Below are positions 1 through 5,656 of a stretch of 5,656 bases of DNA, in pieces. Origin of the DNA: Bacteroidota bacterium (GTDB lineage Bacteria; Bacteroidota; Bacteroidia; Bacteroidales; UBA4417); NCBI GenBank assembly GCA_020048595.1, contig JAIFMH010000239.1:1-5656 (forward strand). Reading direction: 5' to 3'. Position numbers and translations under genes: made by a program. Every line of letters starts with the position of its first letter. The first letter of the stretch is position 1. Under the pieces are notes generated by a model. That model did not search any database. It was not told the origin of the DNA and saw nothing but the letters and a program-made list of their open reading frames with translations.

Positions 1-589
1 GATATTCGTTAATGTATTTAACTGCAAACATGGTGAAGTTTTTAGGAGCGATATTCCACTGTGATGCTATGCGTGGATCGGCAGATGGATTTGGAGAACT
101 TCCTACCAGAATGGAATCAACATCATTTGAACCTTTCAGTTTAAGTGGAACCACATAGGTGTTTTTGATTGCCAGGGGATCAGCAAAAAATGCATCAGTT
201 AACTGAACTTCAACTCCACCATTCATTTTGCCTTTGGGAATTACAATTTTGTTCGGAGAACTTAACGTGTAATAATTACTTGGCAAGGCTTTTAGCTGAT
301 CGCCTCCACTTGTAAAGAGCATATTATTACAGAGTGAGTTATCCACTTCAAATTCAAATTCCCGATCTTTTTCGTTCTCGTAAACTCCACCCATAGCTAC
401 CGAAACAACAAATTTATGTGCATTGTCGTTAGCATTGTCATAAATATAATCGCCCAGAACCAAGGTTCTTACCGGAAACTGATAAGGGAAAAAACCGGAA
501 GTATAATCAAAATCAGGATGATCGATATTGAAATTTTCACAGGAGATCAACCCAATTGCCAGTGTAAGTATTAAAATTATTTTTTTCAT
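1..589 (-). CDS. DUF1735-type surface lipoprotein (probable DUF1735 + DUF5627 protein), C-terminus cut off by window edge
   Basis: The first 196 codons are visible, and the gene continues past the left edge. Seen: a lipoprotein signal peptide starting MKKIILIL, with a lipobox L-I-S-C ending at Cys17. A beta-rich region follows, with PDFDYT near residues 25-30, GGVYEN at 67-72, IVIPKGK at 115-121 and NTYVVPLKL at 143-151. The order 'Y-x-L-S-S-x-x-K-I-V-I-P-K-G' followed by 'Y-V-V-P-L' is typical of the DUF1735 (BT_3987-like N-terminal) domain. The opening stretch PDFDYT...PVRTLVLGDYIYDN...GGVYEN resembles, from memory, proteins carrying a C-terminal DUF5627 domain, which would lie outside the window. 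Such proteins are encoded beside SusC/SusD pairs and are presumed surface glycan-binding lipoproteins; the role here is inferred from family and position. It starts 26 bp after the SusD-like stop and is probably co-transcribed with it. The ATG at 589 is the only start that gives the signal peptide. Alternative: another beta-sandwich surface glycan-binding protein. Confidence 0.8.
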   Translation of the reverse strand, partial: MKKIILILTLAIGLISCENFNIDHPDFDYTSGFFPYQFPVRTLVLGDYIYDNANDNAHKFVVSVAMGGVYENEKDREFEFEVDNSLCNNMLFTSGGDQLKALPSNYYTLSSPNKIVIPKGKMNGGVEVQLTDAFFADPLAIKNTYVVPLKLKGSNDVDSILVGSSPNPSADPRIASQWNIAPKNFTMFAVKYINEY

Positions 590-615
590 GTCTTCGTTTT
601 TTACGTGGATAAAAA
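590..615 (-). other. Short spacer between the SusD-like gene and the DUF1735 gene
   Basis: This 26-bp A/T-rich spacer has no recognisable promoter. A purine-rich GAAGA lies just before the ATG at 589 and is at best a weak ribosome-binding signal, which is normal for Bacteroidota. An A/T-only inverted repeat (TTTTTA/TAAAAA with a 6-nt loop, 598-615) lies here but is too weak to call a terminator. The spacer supports co-transcription of the two genes. Confidence 0.5.
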
Positions 616-2382
616 TTATTTCCAACCTTTATTCTGAACCAGATTGAACTTTAAAATTTCTCTGTCAGGGATAGGACCATAATGCATATATTCATTCTGA
701 TATGCGCGTTCTTCAACAGTGAAATAGGTATAGGTAGAGCCATCAATTTTAACTCCTTTAGCCGGAATAGTTAAATCTTCCTTCCAACGGCGCAAATCCC
801 AGAAACGGTGACCTTCAAAGCAAAGCTCAAGTCTTCTTTCATTACGAATCAAACTTCTTAGATCTTCTTTAGAGCTTATAGAAGCCAGATAATTATCGGG
901 TTGAGCAATACCTGCTCGTTTACGAATGGCTGCAATGACCTCTTTAGCAGAATAAGCATTGGTTCCTTTTCCATCAGGTCCCCAGGCTTCGTTGGCAGCT
1001 TCTGCGTAATTTAAAAATAATTCGGTATTTCGGATGTGAGTTTGAAAATGCTGCTGATCTGAAGCAGAAGCCGGGTTGGCATTTACCTCTTCTCTCAACA
1101 GTTTTTTCAGGTAATATCCTGTTCTGGTCGATGTTTGAATTGCATCAACAGCATTATCGCCGCCACCAACACCTGTATTAATAACTGTATTTTTCAGCTT
1201 ACTGCCGTTTACAACAATGTATAATGATAATCGGGGGTCTCTTCCTGCATAAGGATTTGCCGGATCATATTTTGAGTTTACCAGGTCGGTAATCGGATAA
1301 CCATTGGCCATTGGGAATGCGTCAACCAGATTTTGAGTTGGATTTACTCTGCCACTTCCGTAGAGTGAAGGTGGAAAATTTGCCACCTCACGTGCTCTGT
1401 CGGAATAGATAGGTCTTCTCCATAAAATCTCTTTGACATCTTTCTTATCACCGCTGGTCAGGTTTGCATCATCAACCTGGGCTTTTAGATAAAAAATATG
1501 ACCTTTGGCATCTAATCCGGTAATACCTCCCAAATCAGTTAACAATTCCGCAGAATAATTTGCTGCGTTCTGCCACAAATCCTGGTCGTTGGCTGTATTA
1601 AAAGCAGGACTCGCCGCCAATAGTGCAAGACGCGACCGGATAGCTTTTGTAATACGTCCACTCACCCTTTGCCGCGAAAAATCGCCGCACACGGTATTGT
1701 AGTTATTAATGTCTGTTACTTCCGGAAATCCGTCAGGCAGTGCAGTCAAAGCAGCCAGATTGCCATAATCCATAGGCAGATATTTTAGCGCTTCGGTTAA
1801 GTCAGCATAAGCGCTATTGACCGATTCAGCAAAAGTTGCTCTGGGCTTGGAGAAGTCTTCCTGAGTTTCCAGAAATTCATTGTAAATAGGAGTGCCTAAT
1901 AACTCACCATTTGGGCCAAATCCACCATGATTGCGCAAAAGGTAATATTTAAACATTCCTCTCAATGCATAGGATTCTCCTTTTAGTCGCCTGATAAACA
2001 GATCGTTCTGCTCTTTGTTATTCCATTTCCATGTAATACTGTCAACAATACCCAGAAACTGGTTGATGTATAAAATCGCTCTGTTGCTGTTGTCCCAAAG
2101 GTTTTGGGGGTCATAAAGAGCAGACCATTCGCCCTTAGCAATTCTCGAAAAAGAATTAAGCTTGTCGTTGGAAACTGCATCATCTGTTGCCACTTCATCC
2201 CAACGGTAATCGTTGGTTGGAATGTAGGTAAATGCCCTGATCAATAGCCCTTCGGCAAAGGCAGGTTCATCATAAACCCTGTCGAAAGTACTGTGGTTAT
2301 CGTCTTTTGGATCCAGCAATTCACAAGCAGTGAATAGGAAGATTGAAACCAACAGCAATGAAAATATTTTATATAATCTCAT
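616..2382 (-). CDS. SusD/RagB-family nutrient-binding outer-membrane lipoprotein
   Basis: Complete, 588 aa, a usual length for the family. By family knowledge it is the surface lipoprotein that caps the SusC barrel and binds the incoming oligosaccharide. Seen: signal peptide MRLYKIFSLLLVSIFLFTAC with the lipidated cysteine at position 20, followed by ELLDPKDDN, an acidic stretch of the sort found in surface-exported Bacteroidota lipoproteins. The N-terminal helical part includes AFAEGLLIRAFTYIP, where the TPR-like helices of SusD begin. A conserved segment GRITKAIRSRLALLAASPAF spans 242-261. The C-terminal SusD domain has NYAEAANEAW at 458-467, LIRNERRLELCFEGHRFWDL at 511-530, and the typical ending PIP...QNKGW at 570-587. 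The ATG at 2382 gives the full signal peptide. It lies 21 bp after the SusC-like gene, so the two form a pair. The ligand cannot be deduced from sequence. No truncation or frameshift is seen. The family call is secure. Confidence 0.96.
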   Translation of the reverse strand: MRLYKIFSLLLVSIFLFTACELLDPKDDNHSTFDRVYDEPAFAEGLLIRAFTYIPTNDYRWDEVATDDAVSNDKLNSFSRIAKGEWSALYDPQNLWDNSNRAILYINQFLGIVDSITWKWNNKEQNDLFIRRLKGESYALRGMFKYYLLRNHGGFGPNGELLGTPIYNEFLETQEDFSKPRATFAESVNSAYADLTEALKYLPMDYGNLAALTALPDGFPEVTDINNYNTVCGDFSRQRVSGRITKAIRSRLALLAASPAFNTANDQDLWQNAANYSAELLTDLGGITGLDAKGHIFYLKAQVDDANLTSGDKKDVKEILWRRPIYSDRAREVANFPPSLYGSGRVNPTQNLVDAFPMANGYPITDLVNSKYDPANPYAGRDPRLSLYIVVNGSKLKNTVINTGVGGGDNAVDAIQTSTRTGYYLKKLLREEVNANPASASDQQHFQTHIRNTELFLNYAEAANEAWGPDGKGTNAYSAKEVIAAIRKRAGIAQPDNYLASISSKEDLRSLIRNERRLELCFEGHRFWDLRRWKEDLTIPAKGVKIDGSTYTYFTVEERAYQNEYMHYGPIPDREILKFNLVQNKGWK

Positions 2383-2403
2383 AATTTTATTTTTTAAAGT
2401 TAA
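2383..2403 (-). other. Short spacer between the SusC-like and SusD-like genes
   Basis: This 21-bp spacer is almost entirely A/T. It has no Shine-Dalgarno sequence and no terminator or promoter, as expected for a translationally linked SusC/SusD pair in Bacteroidota, where A-rich leaders replace the GGAGG signal. On the minus strand it carries most of the octamer AACTTTAA, which also occurs just upstream of the SusC-like start. Confidence 0.5.
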
Positions 2404-5400
2404 TTAAAAATTAGCTTTAATACCTAATGAAAAGGTACGGTAATAAGGCTCACTGCCAACCCGAAGATCTCTGATTTCTTTGTTCTTGGCGAATTGAAAA
2501 ACATCCGAAGCATCAATAAAGATGTCTAAGTTTTTCATTAGTAATGCCTTGGTTACAGATTCAGTCATGTTCCATGTCAATTGAATTTTACGAATCTGAA
2601 AGTAATCGTTGTTGTACAGCCAATAGGTCGATCTACGGTTGTTGTTGTTGTTGGCCTGAGAACTTAACCTTGGATAGGTGGCCACAGAACTTGTCTCTGG
2701 AGTCCAGGCACCAAGAACCATTTCAGAATATTTATCATTCGCATCAATCCAGTAATAAGAACTTTCCATAAATGTGTCAGCACCACTTCTGCCTTCACCC
2801 AAAACGAATAAGGTCAGATTTTTATAGGCTAATTTAAGCTGTAAGCCACCAGAGAAAGGTGTTTGATAACGACGAATATAAACCTCATCGTTGGCATCAA
2901 CAATACCGTCACCGTTTTGGTCTTTGTATTTAATATCGCCAGGTTTTACGGTTCCGAAAGATTGAATAGGGCTGTTGTTAATCTCTGCCTGATCCTGAAA
3001 GAGTCCTAAAGCTTCCAGTCCAAATGTTGCATCAGCCGGGCGTCCCTGGCGGTATTGATAATCGTTGTTATAAACTTCATCCACTTTGGTTCGTTCCGAA
3101 GTTACATAAAGCATATTTGCGCCAAGATAGAATGACCAGTCTCCAACCGATTTGTTAAAATTCAGACCAAATTCAAGTCCCTGATATTTCTCTGAACCAA
3201 AATTCTCATAGGGAATATAATCAGTATAAAAACTTGGATAGGTGGTGCTTGGACGAACAATTAAATCGTTATAAACGTCGTAAAACAGGTTGATTTCGGC
3301 ACCCAGCATTTTTTTGAAAAACAGCCCTTCGATACCCAGGTTGAGCTCGTTGCGTTTAGCAAAACCTAAATTTGGATTGTCTCCCCAACTTGAAGCAACA
3401 CCTCCACGGCTTCTTAAACTCTCGTTCCAGGCATAACTGCCCGAACCAGCGTAACGGTTGTCGTAATAGTAGAAACCACCGATTGGAATGTCTGAATTTA
3501 AAGTACCTGCAGATACTCTTAGTTTCAGTAAATCAACATTGCTGGATGACGACATAAAATCTTCGGCATTAATCATCCAGGCCAAGCCCACTGTTGGCGA
3601 AAATCCTCCTTTGTTACCTTCGGGCAACTTGACCGAATTAATGTAAGCGCCGCTGAAATCGACCATGTATTTTTTGTCGAAAGTATAAGCTAACTGGAGT
3701 CCGGCATGAGCATGTCTTCCTCCCTGGAAATCGCCCTGCTCTTTTAAGCTGCTGCCATAACCAAGTAATGATCCGGTGATGTGATGTACATCGGAGAATG
3801 TGCGGTCGTAACTCAACAGACCGTAAAAACCAAATCGTCTGTTAAAGGTCGTCCCACCAACAACCTGAGTTCCAGGGCGGGCATCTTTACCTCGTTGTAC
3901 TAAATTGATTATTTTATCTTCAGCAGCATCCCAAACAGGCTCATAGGTTGAATATTCGTTGGCAACAGTTTGAGAGTATCGTGTAAAATAGTCGAAACTA
4001 ATGTTGGTGTGGAACGATAAACCTTCGGTTAGTTTTGCGAGATCAAAATCGACCCGGTTGTTGAACGAAAATTTACGTGCAATTGTTTCTACAACACCGG
4101 CAGCATAACTATCGGCAATTGGATTGGTTAGAAAGCTGGTATTACCGCCAAGCAGATATTGACCATCAACATCATTTTTTCTGCCTGTTAATAAAGGATT
4201 GGCTGGATCAATCAAGTCAAACGGCAGCAATGGTGTATATTCATAAGGCCGTGTTGTTGATGCAGCAGTCCAGAAGCTACCCCGCTGACTTCTGTTGTTG
4301 GCAAAAATAGAAGAACCATCAATCGATGTTTTTATCCAGTTGTTAATCTTTAAATCAACATTTCCGCGGACATTAAAAACATTGTTCCTTGCGTTGGCCG
4401 CTTCACCGAAATCGAGAATTCCGCCAGCTGAATACCAGCCTACATTGGAGTAATATTTGGCAACATCGTTACCCCCGGAAAATTCACCTGCCAAATCGAA
4501 ATAGCTTTTAAACGATTTCATATACTCTTCAGAATAATAGTCGTTACTAGGGTAGCGGTATTTATTTCCTGAACGATAATTTTCAATGGTAGCTGCCGGA
4601 AATTGTTCAGCCAGACCATCGTTTAAGCGAGCCTGGTTAAAGTAGGTCATATAATCGGCCGAATTCAAATAGTTAGGCAGGGCTCTTGGGGTCGAAACAC
4701 CATAATTGAAAGTTAAATCAGATTTCTTCTTAAATGCTTCGCCACGCTTGGTGGTTATTAAAATAACCCCGTTAACAGCAGCACTTCCGTACAAAACGGC
4801 AGCATTCACATCTTTAAGTACTGTAATACTTTCGATTTCAGTTAGGCGCAGTGATTCAATGTCGCGTGGTAAACCATCAACAATAAACAAGGCATTTCCT
4901 GAGTTTAAGCCACTTCCGGTAATATCGGCAACATTAATTCCGATACCAAGTCCACGAATGTTGTTACTGCCTAACATTCCTAATGTCCGGCCAGTTAGAA
5001 CATCGTCGGCCCAACCAGAATTATCATAAGTATTAACATCGGTTGTCTTTATCGAACTAACAGTTCCAACTACATCTCCGGCAAACGATTTGCGAAATGC
5101 GAGTTCAACTTTTGGTTCATTCCCGTATAAAAATTTAGTTTTTTTCAGGGCAACCTTGGTCATATTGTTTACTTCATCAATGGTGAGCAGGATAGTTTCA
5201 AATCCTTTTGCTTCAAGTATGACTTTTGAATCGGCTTCGATTGAAATAGTAAACCTCCCCTGAGCATCGGTTTTTGCATAACCACTGCCACCAAATACTG
5301 CCACATTTTCTAAAGGATTCCCTTCTTCGTCATTTACAACTGACTCGACGGTTATCAGCTTTTCCTTTTGAGCCCAAACATTATTTGGAACAAATAATAG

Positions 5401-5445
5401 TACTATACTCAGAAAAGCCAATATTATATAATATTTTATCTTCAT
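2404..5445 (-). CDS. SusC/RagA-family TonB-dependent outer-membrane glycan transporter
   Basis: Complete, 1013 aa, in the usual SusC range. By family knowledge it forms a 22-stranded outer-membrane barrel that imports oligosaccharides with TonB/ExbBD energy. Seen: a signal peptide of about 25 residues ending V-W-A before Gln26; a carboxypeptidase-regulatory-like (CarboxypepD_reg) domain at about 31-103; a linker with VELAFRK at 113-119 where most SusC proteins have VVVGYGTQKK; and a plug with FIVDGLPRDIES around Asp190 and AAVLYGS...GVILITTKRG ending at 235. The barrel follows, with an EF-hand-like loop DQNGDGIVDANDE at 842-854, a run of five Asn at 932-936 followed by RRSTYW, and a C-terminal strand YRTFSLGIKANF. 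The terminal Phe is the usual outer-membrane assembly signal. There is no N-terminal STN domain, so direct signalling to an anti-sigma factor is unlikely. The ATG at 5445 is supported by the signal peptide. Its partner is the SusD-like gene 21 bp downstream. Substrate unknown. Confidence 0.97.
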   Translation of the reverse strand: MKIKYYIILAFLSIVLLFVPNNVWAQKEKLITVESVVNDEEGNPLENVAVFGGSGYAKTDAQGRFTISIEADSKVILEAKGFETILLTIDEVNNMTKVALKKTKFLYGNEPKVELAFRKSFAGDVVGTVSSIKTTDVNTYDNSGWADDVLTGRTLGMLGSNNIRGLGIGINVADITGSGLNSGNALFIVDGLPRDIESLRLTEIESITVLKDVNAAVLYGSAAVNGVILITTKRGEAFKKKSDLTFNYGVSTPRALPNYLNSADYMTYFNQARLNDGLAEQFPAATIENYRSGNKYRYPSNDYYSEEYMKSFKSYFDLAGEFSGGNDVAKYYSNVGWYSAGGILDFGEAANARNNVFNVRGNVDLKINNWIKTSIDGSSIFANNRSQRGSFWTAASTTRPYEYTPLLPFDLIDPANPLLTGRKNDVDGQYLLGGNTSFLTNPIADSYAAGVVETIARKFSFNNRVDFDLAKLTEGLSFHTNISFDYFTRYSQTVANEYSTYEPVWDAAEDKIINLVQRGKDARPGTQVVGGTTFNRRFGFYGLLSYDRTFSDVHHITGSLLGYGSSLKEQGDFQGGRHAHAGLQLAYTFDKKYMVDFSGAYINSVKLPEGNKGGFSPTVGLAWMINAEDFMSSSSNVDLLKLRVSAGTLNSDIPIGGFYYYDNRYAGSGSYAWNESLRSRGGVASSWGDNPNLGFAKRNELNLGIEGLFFKKMLGAEINLFYDVYNDLIVRPSTTYPSFYTDYIPYENFGSEKYQGLEFGLNFNKSVGDWSFYLGANMLYVTSERTKVDEVYNNDYQYRQGRPADATFGLEALGLFQDQAEINNSPIQSFGTVKPGDIKYKDQNGDGIVDANDEVYIRRYQTPFSGGLQLKLAYKNLTLFVLGEGRSGADTFMESSYYWIDANDKYSEMVLGAWTPETSSVATYPRLSSQANNNNNRRSTYWLYNNDYFQIRKIQLTWNMTESVTKALLMKNLDIFIDASDVFQFAKNKEIRDLRVGSEPYYRTFSLGIKANF

Positions 5446-5476
5446 TTCTTAAAGTTTTTAATTTATAATTAGAAGC
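5446..5476 (-). other. A/T-rich spacer upstream of the SusC-like gene
   Basis: This 31-bp spacer lies between the stop of the upstream SusD-like gene and the SusC-like ATG. I see no Bacteroidota -7 box (TAnnTTTG), no GC-rich hairpin and no Shine-Dalgarno sequence. An A-rich stretch with AACTTTAAGAA lies directly before the start. The short distance and lack of signals argue that the SusC-like gene is read through from the upstream gene rather than from its own promoter. Confidence 0.5.
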
Positions 5477-5656
5477 TTACCAGCCTGGATTTTGTGGAAA
5501 ACCCTCGTATAGTTTGGTGAATTTAACTTGTATAGGTAGCCAGTTGTGTTTCTTTTCGGCTACTCTCTTTACAATTAACCTTTCAGAAATGTTGATTGGT
5601 TTCCCGTTGGTTCCTCTGGCAAAATCAATCGCAGTTTTGTTTAAATAGCGAGGATC
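5477..5656 (-). CDS. SusD/RagB-family lipoprotein, C-terminal 59 residues only (5' part beyond window edge)
   Basis: The frame is open from the right edge to a TAA at 5477-5479. Seen: the fragment begins DPRYLNKTAI and ends HNWLPIQVKFTKLYEGFPQNPGW-stop (shown here as HNWLPIQ ... LYEGFPQNPGW). The 'NWLPI...LYxGFxQNPGW' ending is the hallmark C-terminus of SusD-like proteins, where the final strand and tail close the fold. It therefore belongs to a second, upstream SusD-like gene, whose own SusC partner is expected further right, outside the window. Its tail differs clearly from that of the complete SusD-like protein downstream (PIPDREI...QNKGWK), so the two are not a recent duplication. One small oddity is Gln where many family members have the second Pro of 'PIP'. 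The fragment is too short for a substrate guess; the family call rests on the terminal motif and the neighbourhood. Confidence 0.85.
   Translation of the reverse strand, partial: DPRYLNKTAIDFARGTNGKPINISERLIVKRVAEKKHNWLPIQVKFTKLYEGFPQNPGW

Noticed and set aside
598..615. Inverted repeat TTTTTA/TAAAAA around a 6-nt loop after the SusD-like stop, considered as a terminator
   Set aside because: The stem is 6 bp of A/T only, with no GC pairs, and lies in an A/T-rich spacer where such repeats arise by chance. The downstream gene starts at once on the same strand.
1983..2198. Minus-strand 71-codon frame inside the SusD-like gene
   Set aside because: It overlaps the SusD-like coding sequence in another frame, and the protein has no recognisable features.
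2544..4310. Several plus-strand open frames of 60-77 codons within the SusC-like gene
   Set aside because: They are antisense to a well-supported TonB-dependent transporter, have low-complexity or unusual compositions rich in His, Gln and Cys, and lack ribosome-binding context.
4706..5029. Plus-strand open frame of 107 codons
   Set aside because: It lies antisense inside the SusC plug region, whose minus-strand protein is strongly conserved in motif. The plus-strand product has no recognisable domain or signal, so it is a shadow frame.
5274..5468. Plus-strand 64-codon frame across the SusC signal-peptide region and spacer
   Set aside because: It is antisense to the SusC N-terminus, which has a clear signal peptide and domain. 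The frame ends in the A/T-rich spacer without any supporting signal.
1..5656. Search for CRISPR repeats, tRNA or rRNA genes, transposase genes or IS ends
   Set aside because: I saw no direct-repeat array, no tRNA-like cloverleaf or rRNA sequence, and no transposase motif. The window is almost fully occupied by four minus-strand coding regions.

Overview
The window is part of a Bacteroidota polysaccharide utilisation locus (PUL). All recognisable coding sequence is on the minus strand, so transcription runs from the right edge to the left. The evidence for the phylum is the SusC/SusD pair, the Bacteroidota-type lipoprotein signal peptides, A/T-rich spacers without Shine-Dalgarno sequences, and moderate GC. 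The order Bacteroidales or Marinilabiliales is plausible, but this sequence alone cannot settle it.

In transcription order, the window holds: (1) the last 59 codons of an upstream SusD-like lipoprotein (5477-5656); (2) a complete SusC-like TonB-dependent outer-membrane transporter of 1013 aa (2404-5445); (3) its complete SusD-like partner lipoprotein of 588 aa (616-2382); and (4) the first 196 codons of a DUF1735-type surface lipoprotein, probably of the DUF1735+DUF5627 architecture (1-589), which runs off the left edge. The spacers are 31, 21 and 26 bp. None contains a convincing terminator or promoter, so the four genes look like one operon. There is no gene-free stretch longer than about 31 bp. 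The plus-strand open frames are shadows of the minus-strand genes.

Functional picture: by family knowledge, SusD-like lipoproteins sit as lids on SusC barrels and capture oligosaccharides, which SusC imports with TonB/ExbBD energy. DUF1735-type lipoproteins are usually encoded beside such pairs and are thought to bind glycan at the surface. The SusD tail just upstream of the complete pair indicates tandem SusC/SusD systems in one locus. No glycosidase, polysaccharide lyase, sulfatase or regulator lies inside the window, so the substrate cannot be read from it.

The region is a well-known type of locus. I see no evidence of a new system. The points most worth a second look are the divergent linker and plug of the SusC protein, the tandem arrangement, the calcium-type loop in the barrel, and the poorly characterised DUF1735 protein.
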